From NCBI GenBank assembly GCA_021151525.1, contig JAGKXD010000025.1, positions 1 to 43,298 on the forward strand: a stretch of DNA of 43,298 nt. The letters are read 5' to 3'. Made by a program: the position numbers and the translations under genes. The notes under the pieces were generated by a model. That model worked only from the letters and a program-made list of their open reading frames with translations. It was not told the origin of the DNA and did not search any database. This DNA is from Cellvibrionaceae bacterium (lineage in GTDB: Bacteria; Pseudomonadota; Gammaproteobacteria; Pseudomonadales; Cellvibrionaceae). This document shows, piece after piece, positions 9,501 through 16,522 of the stretch. How positions within the stretch are numbered: position 1 is the first letter of the stretch; each line of letters opens with the position of its first letter.

Positions 9501-9890
9501 CTGATTCAAACCACGCACGATTACGCCTGATGGTTCCGCAGAGAAGTGCGCTGTATCACCCGATGCAGCGAAACGGTTTACGGTAATACCCGCAACACGT
9601 TGCAATGCTTCAGCAACAGATTTGTCTGGGAATGCGCCCAAATCTTTTGCGGTAATGGATTCAACAACGGTATCGGCGTTACGCTTGATTTCTTGCGCAC
9701 TACCAAGAGCTTCTTTCATGCCCGTTACAACGACCTCCTCAACGGATTCGTCTTTCTTGGGAGCATCTGTTTTTGTTGCGGTTTGAGCGAAAGATGGTGC
9801 ACTAAGCGCCATCACACACATTGCCAGCATTGATCTTTTGAATGTCACGCCTTTGAATGCTTCGCTGTGATTACTTTTTTTGTAATCCAT
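6591..9890 (-). CDS. TonB-dependent receptor (TonB-Xanth-Caul type outer-membrane transporter)
   Basis: The large protein (about 1,100 residues) has an N-terminal signal peptide ending near SFAQ, a TonB-box-like segment EEVVVTG, a plug domain (FPDKSVAEALQRVAGI, then VIVRGLNQV and GLAGSVNMRTR) and a long beta-barrel ending in an aromatic residue (RMKY). The pattern belongs to the Xanthomonas/Caulobacter-type receptor subfamily that mostly imports glycans or aromatic-type ligands by TonB-driven transport. Two cysteine pairs sit in predicted extracellular loops (CYGWNGC; CCVS). I set the start at the ATG at 9890 because AAGGGG lies 6 nt upstream; an in-frame ATG at 9911 would add seven unlikely residues. 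It heads the halogenase locus. The imported ligand cannot be told from sequence. Confidence 0.93.
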   Translation of the reverse strand: MDYKKSNHSEAFKGVTFKRSMLAMCVMALSAPSFAQTATKTDAPKKDESVEEVVVTGMKEALGSAQEIKRNADTVVESITAKDLGAFPDKSVAEALQRVAGITVNRFAASGDTAHFSAEPSGVIVRGLNQVRTEFNGRDSFSANSSRGLSWGDVSPELMSGVDTYKNQTAELIEGGLAGSVNMRTRVPFDQPGEMKALSIDANYGDISQKLTPELSALYSNRWEVSSGEMGFLVNIAHSEVQTATQGVQYGRIGRFENIYAPNSLYYMPTSVVFRDNVYNRDRDGVALAAQWKDNDGVYEATVQYNRSKYKNAWEEYVVTASIGADDYGKSTKYVHKLNADGSIPTADVPLPLAGTPDFTFNDKGLFQTGTMTSDIGWWGSDAAGSAQYAANAAGQPMVTPCYGWNGCSPNRRGRGMSTSTRSNNNENLTQDLGFNLKWNPTDTVHGTFDVQYVDSTVNNYDISTDFNSFANTYVDISKRLPTVAFSAPLNVNQSAGGLANPNNYYINDIMDHLEDSKGHEFAARADFKFDIDSNWISSVKVGARYADREQNVNWSGYNWQNVANTWTSTVGSGYQSAYFNLDKHAADAATGFKGYPTGYYVNKTFDTGYGNLSPNEYVFADMKLLQDRKKFASIMSASALGLKGGTGWDPICSNTGDRANEVAGTCFTPAESADVSEITSAFYAQLNFGGSDATIGGVPFSGNFGARFIETTVESSGGLVMPKKLDATQLECKPKTSEPGQPAPQVPNTLGCYLSAEDIAFMDGANFTGTSKSKSHDILPSFNIKFDLTDEVLLRVALARAMARPDIGNLKNYVGVSSTLPDGNNANDPLWVKDSSGKITGANVKYSGSAQNPFLKPITADQLDVSFEYYFAKVGSFTFTAFEKRFNDYIQFGTYNRQFTNNGVTRTAEIRGPFNGDGASLNGFEVAFQTFFDFLPDPLDGLGMQVNYTHINNKGISNTNLSNVGVDTSGTITGQAPDSIGVNRLEGLSDDSYNLVGMYEKGDWAVRLAYSWRSAYMVTAIDCCVSYPIWNSATGQLDGSIRYKVNDNIEVMLSGSNLLNEQTTLEQQVSDQSAGGLRLPNASTQQDRRLTFGVRMKY

Positions 9891-10268
9891 AGCCAACCCC
9901 TTTTTTAACATTATGATTAGGTAATTTTTGTGTTTTTTCTCTCGTAGCTAAAACGACATTCGCTGTTGTTTTTATAGGCTACAGCTGCAAGTTTAGACAC
10001 TGCTTGCAACTTTTCCATGCTATAGCTGTCATTCATAGTGATCAATGTAACCCTAAGTAAAGAAGTGATTAGACCCAAAGGCATCCCGTAAAGATTTGTA
10101 AATATTTTTACCTATAAAAAAACATCCATTAAATAAAAAAACTGTCGCCAATTTCAACCATTGTTCGTACCAATCCACAATTACGTTAGTTGTGTTAGAG
10201 CCCCTGTTTCGTCATATGACAATTAGCGCTATAGTTCATCTACTATTAGTCCCTCGTGAGCTTCGGCT
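9891..10268. promoter_or_regulatory. 378-bp intergenic region holding the TonB receptor and DUF4124 gene promoters
   Basis: This AT-rich divergent region holds no gene. Two near-identical direct repeats, GCTACAGCTG (9978-9987) and GCTATAGCTG (10019-10028), lie exactly 41 bp apart, about four helical turns, roughly 90-140 bp before the receptor start. They are candidate regulator sites. I see no convincing -35/-10 pair. Confidence 0.35.
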
Positions 10269-10682
10269 ATGAACCCCAAATTTACGTTAGTTATCAGTTT
10301 TGTCAGCCTGTTGGCTTACAGCTCGGCATTTGCAGCAGCGGAAAAAGTCTATAAGTGGACAGATGCCAAGGGGCAAACCCACTACAGCCAACGCCCGCCA
10401 CTTAACACGGAAACCGAGGTGATTAAGCCTCAAACCGGGCACAGTGACCCCGTGAATTACACCACTGCTGCACCCAAACCTGAAAAGAAAGAAGAGACCA
10501 AGCAGGAGCCCGCAAAAGATAAAGAGCGCTGTGAAGTTGCTCGTAAAAATGCGGATACGCTTAAAACCTATGCGCGTATTCGCGTGAAAGATGATAATGG
10601 TGAATATCGTTATATAACGCCCGATGAGCAAAAGCAGAAATTAGGTGAAGCCAATAAAGCTATTGAAGAAAGCTGTGAATAA
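10269..10682 (+). CDS. DUF4124 domain-containing exported protein
   Basis: The 137-residue product has a signal peptide (MNPKFTLVISFVSLLAYSSA, cleavage near AFA-AAE) followed directly by the DUF4124 signature KVYKWTDAKGQTHYSQRPP. The C-terminal half is charged, rich in Lys and Glu, with two cysteines (about residues 100 and 136) that could form a disulfide. DUF4124 proteins are small envelope proteins common in gammaproteobacteria with no settled function. The gene stands alone, divergent from the TonB receptor and convergent with clpB, with a shared hairpin terminator 23 nt after its stop. The ribosome binding site is weak. Confidence 0.85.
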   Translation: MNPKFTLVISFVSLLAYSSAFAAAEKVYKWTDAKGQTHYSQRPPLNTETEVIKPQTGHSDPVNYTTAAPKPEKKEETKQEPAKDKERCEVARKNADTLKTYARIRVKDDNGEYRYITPDEQKQKLGEANKAIEESCE

Positions 10683-10700
10683 AAATCTCATTTGAAAATA

Positions 10701-10731
10701 AAAAAGGCCGTCACATTGACGGCCTTTTTTA
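10701..10731. terminator. Bidirectional terminator between DUF4124 gene and clpB
   Basis: GGCCGTCA (10706-10713) pairs with TGACGGCC (10717-10724) over a 3-nt loop. A5 on the left and T6 on the right make it usable by both convergent genes. Confidence 0.9.
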
Positions 10732-10757
10732 TTGAACAACAATTTACTACATACGAT

Positions 10758-13415
10758 TTACTGCAAACGTTTTGGTTCAAACACTAATTTATCTCCCTTG
10801 AGCGAACCGTGAATGATTGAGCCAGGAATAAATTTGCCCGACAAAATATCATTGGCCAAGGTATTTTCCACTAATTGCTGAATAGCTCTTTTCAGCGGAC
10901 GCGCGCCATACACTGGATCAAAACCTACTGCAGCCAATTTATTCATTACAGCATCATCTAATTCCAAACTTAAATCGCGCTCTGCTAAACGTTTTCTTAA
11001 TAGCTCAAGTTGAATATCTGCAATGCCGCGAATTTGTTCGCGTCCGAGTGGATGGAATACCACCACTTCATCGATACGGTTAATAAACTCCGGACGGAAA
11101 TGTCCACCCACAACCTCCATCACCGCATCTTTCATGGCGTTGTAGCGATTTTCGTTGTTGAGCGAATTGTTCATGTCGCCAGTCACGAATGAATCAAAAC
11201 TTACAGTATCAAACGATTTATCTTCCGCTAATTCTTGGATGCGATCTGAACCCAAGTTTGATGTCATTACAATAACCGTATTACGAAAATCTACCGTACG
11301 ACCTTGGCCATCAGTCAAACGACCATCTTCCAATACTTGCAACAAAATATTGAACACATCGGGATGCGCTTTTTCAACTTCGTCGAGCAATAAAACTGAA
11401 TAGGGTTTGCGACGCACAGCTTCGGTTAAATAACCACCCTCTTCATAACCTACGTAACCCGGTGGCGCGCCAATTAAACGTGCGACTGAATGTTTTTCCA
11501 TAAACTCAGACATATCAATGCGCACCATGGCATCGCTGGAATCAAATAAAAATTCGGCAAGCGATTTACATAATTCTGTTTTTCCTACACCGGTTGGCCC
11601 CAAAAATAAAAACGAACCATTAGGGCGATTAGCATCACTTAAACCGGCGCGCGAACGGCGCACTGCATTGGCGACAGCAACCACAGCTTCGTGCTGGCCA
11701 ATCACACGCTTATGCAGCGCCTCTTCCATACGCAATAGTTTTTCGCGCTCACCCTCCAACATTTTTGATACGGGAATACCAGTCCATTTAGAAACCACTT
11801 CCGCAATTTCTTCGTCGGTGACTTTATTGCGCAGCAATTTCATTTCCATCATTTCGGCTTGGCTGGCCATATCCAATTGCTTTTCAAGTTGCGGGATAAT
11901 GCCGTATTGAAGCTCAGACATGCGCGCCAAGTCGCCTTTACGGCGCTTTTCTTCCAGCTCTAAACGCGCCTGCTCTAATTGGCTTTTGATTTCCTGCGAA
12001 CCTTGCAGCGCAGCCTTTTCTGCACGCCAAATTTCTTCAAGATCATTGAGTTCGCGCTCGAATTTATCTATATCTTGATCAATTTTCGCGAGGCGTTTTC
12101 TACTGCCTTCATCGTCATCTTTTTTCACCGCTTCGCGTTCAATTTTTAATTGAATTAAGCGGCGCTCAAGACGATCCATTTCTTCCGGTTTGGAATCAAT
12201 CTCCATACGGATACGGCTTGCTGCTTCGTCAATTAAATCAATTGCTTTATCCGGCAATTGACGATCAGTAATGTAGCGTTGCGATAATTTTGCCGCGGCG
12301 ATAATTGCAGAATCGGTAATATCCACACCGTGGTGAATTTCATAACGCTCTTTTAAACCGCGCAAAATAGCGATGGTATCTGACTCATTCGGTTCATCAA
12401 CTTGAACTTTTTGGAAGCGACGTTCGAGTGCTGCATCTTTCTCAATAAACTTGCGATACTCATCAAGCGTAGTTGCGCCCACGCAATGCAACTCACCGCG
12501 CGCGAGTGCAGGCTTGAGCATATTGCCTGCATCCATTGCACCTTCAGCTTTACCTGCACCGACCATGGTGTGAATTTCGTCGATAAACAAAATAATTTTG
12601 CCTTCTTGTTTACCGAGTTCATTAATCACTGATTTTAAACGCTCTTCAAAATCACCACGGAATTTTGCGCCCGCTAAAAGCGCACCTAAATCCAATGACA
12701 ACAAACGTTTATTTTTTAAACCTTCAGGCACTTCACCGTTCACAATACGTTGCGCCAAACCTTCAACAATCGCCGTTTTACCTACGCCCGGTTCACCAAT
12801 TAATACAGGATTGTTTTTTGTGCGGCGCTGCAAAACTTGAATGGTGCGGCGAATTTCGTCATCGCGACCAATTACAGGATCAAGCTTGCCTGATTCTGCA
12901 CGAGCGGTTAAATCCACGGTATATTTTTCTAATGCTTGGCGATTACCCTCCGAATCCGCATCATCAACTGAGTCGCCGCCACGAATTTTTTCGATAGCCT
13001 GTTGCAAACGCTGCTCATTACCAAACTGCTTTAAGAGTTCGTTAATGCTGCTTTGCGGATCTTTCATTGCAACTACAAGAACCGTATCGCTAGACACAAA
13101 TTTGTCGCCAATTTTTTGCGCGTAACGATCGGCCAAATTTAATAAGCGCCCCATTTCGGGCGACATTCCGACTTCACCCGTTGGGTTCTTAATGCTTGGC
13201 AAATCATTTAACTTTTTGCTCAGGGCTTCGCGCAATCCAGCAACATCAAACCCCGCTTGATTTAACAGCAAGCGGACGCCACCAGCGCCTTTTTGCTCAA
13301 TCATTGCGAAGAGCATGTGAATAGGTTCCAGCTGACTATGGTCGCGCCCAACGGCAAGCGATTGGGCATCTGATAGCACCAGCTGCAATTGATTGGTTAA
13401 ACGATCGATACGCAT
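10758..13415 (-). CDS. clpB: ClpB disaggregase (AAA+ Hsp104-type chaperone)
   Basis: ClpB rescues aggregated proteins together with DnaK by threading them through a hexameric double ring in the cytoplasm. The 885-residue sequence shows the N-terminal Clp repeat domain (1-145), first AAA+ domain with Walker A GEPGVGKT (207-214), the coiled-coil middle domain (about 410-530), second AAA+ domain with Walker A GPTGVGKT (near 610) and the D2-small domain with PVYGARPLKRAI near the end. It is 28 residues longer than E. coli ClpB. Most of this is a 23-residue Asn/Ser/Asp-rich insertion between TSNLGSD and HFRPEF. The ATG has an AGAGG site 7 nt upstream, and a sigma-32-type promoter precedes it. Confidence 0.98.
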   Translation of the reverse strand: MRIDRLTNQLQLVLSDAQSLAVGRDHSQLEPIHMLFAMIEQKGAGGVRLLLNQAGFDVAGLREALSKKLNDLPSIKNPTGEVGMSPEMGRLLNLADRYAQKIGDKFVSSDTVLVVAMKDPQSSINELLKQFGNEQRLQQAIEKIRGGDSVDDADSEGNRQALEKYTVDLTARAESGKLDPVIGRDDEIRRTIQVLQRRTKNNPVLIGEPGVGKTAIVEGLAQRIVNGEVPEGLKNKRLLSLDLGALLAGAKFRGDFEERLKSVINELGKQEGKIILFIDEIHTMVGAGKAEGAMDAGNMLKPALARGELHCVGATTLDEYRKFIEKDAALERRFQKVQVDEPNESDTIAILRGLKERYEIHHGVDITDSAIIAAAKLSQRYITDRQLPDKAIDLIDEAASRIRMEIDSKPEEMDRLERRLIQLKIEREAVKKDDDEGSRKRLAKIDQDIDKFERELNDLEEIWRAEKAALQGSQEIKSQLEQARLELEEKRRKGDLARMSELQYGIIPQLEKQLDMASQAEMMEMKLLRNKVTDEEIAEVVSKWTGIPVSKMLEGEREKLLRMEEALHKRVIGQHEAVVAVANAVRRSRAGLSDANRPNGSFLFLGPTGVGKTELCKSLAEFLFDSSDAMVRIDMSEFMEKHSVARLIGAPPGYVGYEEGGYLTEAVRRKPYSVLLLDEVEKAHPDVFNILLQVLEDGRLTDGQGRTVDFRNTVIVMTSNLGSDRIQELAEDKSFDTVSFDSFVTGDMNNSLNNENRYNAMKDAVMEVVGGHFRPEFINRIDEVVVFHPLGREQIRGIADIQLELLRKRLAERDLSLELDDAVMNKLAAVGFDPVYGARPLKRAIQQLVENTLANDILSGKFIPGSIIHGSLKGDKLVFEPKRLQ

Positions 13416-13452
13416 GAAAACCTCTGGAATTGAATTAAGGGTTGTTATAGAC

Positions 13453-13478
13453 GTGGGGGCGCATCAGGCTATTTCAAG
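13453..13478 (-). promoter_or_regulatory. Sigma-32 (RpoH) heat-shock promoter of clpB
   Basis: Read on the minus strand, CTTGAAA (13478-13472) is followed after 13 nt by CCCCAC (13458-13453). This fits the RpoH consensus CTTGAAA, 11-16 nt, CCCCATNT. The predicted transcript start is about 30 nt before the clpB ATG. Confidence 0.8.
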
Positions 13479-13648
13479 CGCGCTGGTATAAATGTACAGG
13501 AAGGAATAGCTGATAAGTTGCGATAAATCAATTCTCAAGAAGACCGCTTCATAACCACCATTGAAAACTCGCACACCGCCTCCAGATATACACGTCATGG
13601 ATATTGATAGATAGAAAATCAAATAAATTTTAGTGGAAGGAATGGACG

Positions 13649-13900
13649 ATGACTGATTACGAATACGTGCAAATAGGAATTGTACTGACGATTTTTATTG
13701 CCGCGTGGCTTGCAGGAAAATTTATTACCTACTTAAAAACCAAGCGCCACAACCGCGAATTGTGGGGAACGATTTTTGAAGGAGTGACGCACAAACTCGT
13801 TAATTTAGACGCGGTGAAAGAACCCGAAATTTTTATTGAAAAGAAGGCGAAACAGAATGGGCTCGGCGACAATAATAGAGAACCCAAGACTCACGATTAG
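13649..13900 (+). CDS. Small single-pass membrane protein, uncharacterised
   Basis: The 83-residue product has one predicted transmembrane helix (about residues 8-28, IGIVLTIFIAAWLAGKFITYL), a short N-terminal segment and a basic then mixed-charge cytoplasmic tail. I recognise no family. A GGAAGGA ribosome binding site lies close upstream of the ATG, and the frame is well separated from neighbouring genes, which supports a real gene. It is divergent from clpB with a 233-bp gap. Confidence 0.6.
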   Translation: MTDYEYVQIGIVLTIFIAAWLAGKFITYLKTKRHNRELWGTIFEGVTHKLVNLDAVKEPEIFIEKKAKQNGLGDNNREPKTHD

Positions 13901-13963
13901 CACTCAATTTAATCACATATGAAGAGGGATAGTGTTCCCCCGCCAAATATTGAACGTAGCAAC

Positions 13964-14638
13964 TCAAGGCTTTGGAACGAATACGATAGAAGAGCTAATA
14001 GTTGTTAGTTTATTTATTGGCGGAAACTTTCTATTTTTTAAAAATGCTACAAATTCACTATCAAACTCCTTTGAATTTAACTCACTTGAATCAATCTTAG
14101 CAGTGACAACATCCCCAGACGGGGAAGCGGTAAATGAAAAAACGACCTTCCCATGTAATGAAGGGTTTAGTGCATTATATTTTTTATAGATCGCAGAAAA
14201 TTCCTGTATTTCTTTTGCCAGCGCCATTTTTAAAATATCTTCGTCAGCGATTAAATTACGCTTTATAGCCTCGTCTGCTACATTTTTGCTATCGGTGAAA
14301 CGTGTTGAACCAATCAGTTCGTGGTTAAGAATCATATTTCCTAGTTGGCCAGTTGAGTATTTATCATTTCCACTAACTGCAACAAGAAATCGGCTAGCGT
14401 TAGCTTTAGGCTCACAAAAAACAGATACTTTATTACCTTGATAATCCCCTTGCGTTGCCATACTGCCGACAACTATATGAGTGACTCCCATTTGCCTAAG
14501 AAGATAAATGCTTTGGGACTCACACACTTTTGCTGATACTGAAAGATTTCTAGTGTTAGTCCACTGTTCAGTTTGAGCAAAACAGCTTATAGCCAGCATT
14601 AGCAATATCAAAAAAGGGCTTTTCATAAAATTCCCCAT
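13964..14638 (-). CDS. Exported protein with AgmX/PglI (TonB-C-like) C-terminal domain
   Basis: The 224-residue protein has a signal peptide (hydrophobic residues about 8-21, ending SCFA). The middle part has two cysteines (VCES, FCEP) and no family I know. The last 80 residues (YKKYNALNPSLHGKVVFSF, then SGDVVTAKI and FLKNRKFPPI) match the pattern of the AgmX/PglI C-terminal domain, a TonB-C-like fold seen in envelope proteins. It therefore probably works in the periplasm; a specific function cannot be given. The start at 14638 has GAAGGG 5 nt upstream; an ATG four codons later with GGGG before it is almost as good. It lies just downstream of ybiT on the same strand. Confidence 0.65.
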   Translation of the reverse strand: MGNFMKSPFLILLMLAISCFAQTEQWTNTRNLSVSAKVCESQSIYLLRQMGVTHIVVGSMATQGDYQGNKVSVFCEPKANASRFLVAVSGNDKYSTGQLGNMILNHELIGSTRFTDSKNVADEAIKRNLIADEDILKMALAKEIQEFSAIYKKYNALNPSLHGKVVFSFTASPSGDVVTAKIDSSELNSKEFDSEFVAFLKNRKFPPINKLTTISSSIVFVPKP

Positions 14639-14661
14639 AATTTCCCTTCATATTGAAGAAT

Positions 14662-14688
14662 TGTTTCCAAGCTTCTCGCTTGGAAACA
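14662..14688 (-). terminator. Hairpin downstream of ybiT (weak terminator)
   Basis: TGTTTCCAAGC (14662-14672) and GCTTGGAAACA (14678-14688) form a perfect 11-bp stem with a 5-nt loop just after the ybiT stop. There is no T run, so it may instead be a processing or attenuation structure between ybiT and the next gene. Confidence 0.45.
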
Positions 14689-14701
14689 TATGCAGAACAA
14701 T

Positions 14702-16291
14702 CTATTGCGTAAAAATCCCCTGCGAACGCAAATACTCTTCGTAAGTTCCGCTAAAGTCCACCAAGCCGCTTGGCTGCATATCGATGATGCGCGTTGCCAA
14801 CGATGATACAAATTCACGGTCATGACTGACGAAAATTAAAGTGCCGGGATAATTTTCTAACGCGAGGTTAAGCGCTTCGATAGATTCCATATCCAAGTGA
14901 TTAGTCGGCTCATCCATCAACATCACGTTGGGGTTGATCAAGCTCAATTTGCCGAACAACATGCGGCCTTGCTCACCACCGGAAATCACTTTTACGGATT
15001 TTTTCACTTCGTCATTAGAAAACAACATTCTGCCCAGAGCACCGCGCACTAACTGTTCGTCGCCTTTGGTCCACTGCTTCATCCAGTCAAATAAGTTATC
15101 GCCGCTGGCGAAATCGTCGGCGTGATCCTGCGCGAAATAGCCAATCTCCGCCTGCTCAGCCCACTTTACGGTGCCCGTGTCTGGAGCCAAGTCACCCTGT
15201 AAGCAGCGCAACAAGGTGGTTTTACCTGCACCGTTAGGGCCGATGATTGCAATACGCTCGCCCGCTTCCACTTGCAAGCTGAGGTCTTTAAACAATGGGC
15301 GATCAAACGCCTTGCTAATCGCCTCCACGGTCACCGCTTGACGATGCAACTTCTTGTTTTGCACAAAGCGAATATAAGGACTCACGCGGCTCGATGGCTT
15401 GATGTCATCTAGCTGAATCTTGTCGATTTGTTTTGCACGCGATGTTGCTTGCTTAGCTTTAGAGGCATTCGCCGAGAAGCGGCTCACGAAGGTTTGCAGC
15501 TCGGCAATTTGTGCTTTCTTCTTGGCGTTTTCAGACAGGAGTTTCTCACGCGCCTGAGTCGATGCCATCATGTAATCATCGTAATTGCCGGGGTAAACGC
15601 GCAGTTCGCCGTAATCCAAATCCGCCATATGAGTGCATACGGCATTCAGGAAGTGACGGTCGTGCGAGATAATAATGATGGTGCTGTTGCGCTGGTTAAG
15701 CACATCTTCTAACCAGCGAATGGTATTGATATCGAGGTTGTTGGTCGGTTCGTCCAGCAGGAGCACATCAGGATCAGCAAAGAGCGCTTGCGCCAAAAGC
15801 ACACGCAACTTCCAGCCCGGTGCCACCGCACTCATCAAGCCGGCGTGCTGCTCAATCGGGATTTCCAAGCCCAGCAACAGCTCACCTGCACGGGCTTCAG
15901 CAGTGTAGCCATCCATTTCCGCAAATTGCACTTCTAGCTCAGCCACAGCCATACCATCGGCCTCACTCATTTCCGGCAGGCTGTAGATACGGTCGCGCTC
16001 GGCCTTTACCTTCCACAGTTCGGTATGGCCCATGATTACCGTATCCAGCACAGTGAATTCTTCGTAGGCGAATTGATCCTGCTTCAATTTACCCAAACGT
16101 ACGTTAGGTTCCAGCATCACTTGACCAGCGCTGGGCACGAGATCGCCACCCAGAATTTTCATAAAGGTGGATTTACCGCAGCCGTTGGCGCCGATCAAAC
16201 CATAGCGATTGCCGTTATTGAATTTGACTGAGACGTTTTCGAACAGCGGCTTGGCGCCGAATTGCATGGTGATATTAGCGGTGGAGATCAC
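14702..16291 (-). CDS. ybiT: ABC-F family ATPase YbiT (ribosome-associated)
   Basis: ABC-F proteins have two fused ATPase domains and no membrane part; they bind the ribosomal E site and relieve stalled or sequence-specific translation problems. The 529-residue sequence follows E. coli YbiT nearly throughout: first Walker A GANGCGKST (about 34-42), a degenerate first signature (SAVAPGWKLR), Walker B LLLDEPTNNLD, a lysine/arginine-rich interdomain linker (ANASKAKQATSRAKQID), second Walker A GPNGAGKTT, signature ISGGEQGR and LMDEPTNHLD. The start codon is GTG at 16291; the only upstream site is a poor AGG. YbiT is the subfamily member rather than EttA or Uup, judged from the conserved N terminus and linker. 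Confidence 0.93.
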   Translation of the reverse strand: MISTANITMQFGAKPLFENVSVKFNNGNRYGLIGANGCGKSTFMKILGGDLVPSAGQVMLEPNVRLGKLKQDQFAYEEFTVLDTVIMGHTELWKVKAERDRIYSLPEMSEADGMAVAELEVQFAEMDGYTAEARAGELLLGLEIPIEQHAGLMSAVAPGWKLRVLLAQALFADPDVLLLDEPTNNLDINTIRWLEDVLNQRNSTIIIISHDRHFLNAVCTHMADLDYGELRVYPGNYDDYMMASTQAREKLLSENAKKKAQIAELQTFVSRFSANASKAKQATSRAKQIDKIQLDDIKPSSRVSPYIRFVQNKKLHRQAVTVEAISKAFDRPLFKDLSLQVEAGERIAIIGPNGAGKTTLLRCLQGDLAPDTGTVKWAEQAEIGYFAQDHADDFASGDNLFDWMKQWTKGDEQLVRGALGRMLFSNDEVKKSVKVISGGEQGRMLFGKLSLINPNVMLMDEPTNHLDMESIEALNLALENYPGTLIFVSHDREFVSSLATRIIDMQPSGLVDFSGTYEEYLRSQGIFTQ

Positions 16292-16459
16292 GAAGAAATA
16301 CCTAAAAGGAGATGGAGGACTACATTGAGGGCGGCATTCTACTCAAATTGGGTGACGATTACTGCCTGAACCTGGAATATTCCCTAAAAGGATTGATCAA
16401 AGAGTGCTCAAGCTGCAAAAACTGGGTTAGACCTAGGCGCACAGCGGATTGAAATTCAC

Positions 16460-16488
16460 TGCAACTTTTTGCCGGCGCACCCCGTAGT
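16460..16488 (+). promoter_or_regulatory. ECF-sigma-type promoter of the COG4315 lipoprotein gene
   Basis: TGCAACTTT (16460-16468) is followed after 14 nt by CGTA (16483-16486), giving 17 nt between AAC and CGT, as in ECF promoters (GGAAC, 16-17 nt, CGT). The same element precedes the ECF sigma gene at 23803-23828. The expected transcript start is near 16493. Confidence 0.65.
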
Positions 16489-16520
16489 TACCTCCGACAT
16501 TCATTGAAGGAGGTAATTAC
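16484..16520 (+). promoter_or_regulatory. Inverted repeat covering the lipoprotein Shine-Dalgarno
   Basis: The left arm (16484-16495, GTAGTTACCTCC) can pair over all 12 positions (11 Watson-Crick, one G-U) with the right arm (16509-16520, GGAGGTAATTAC) across a 13-nt loop. The right arm contains the AGGAGG of the gene starting at 16523, so in RNA the ribosome binding site would be hidden. The left arm overlaps the predicted ECF -10 element, so it could also act as a DNA operator. Confidence 0.6.
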
Positions 16521-16522
16521 CT

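Noticed and set aside
10002..10030. Third copy of the ECF -35 block TGCAACTTT
   Set aside because: No CGT -10 follows at 16-17 nt and the orientation points away from the TonB receptor gene.
10216..10246. Sigma-70 promoter ATGACA/TACTAT for the DUF4124 gene
   Set aside because: Spacing is 19 nt with weak boxes; not convincing.
11518..11910. Long open frame antisense to clpB
   Set aside because: It is a shadow frame of a strongly conserved gene with no ribosome binding site or recognisable domain.
16511..16522. Palindrome AGGTAATTACCT directly at the start codon as an operator
   Set aside because: It is largely explained as the right arm of the longer inverted repeat 16484-16520; no separate evidence for an operator.
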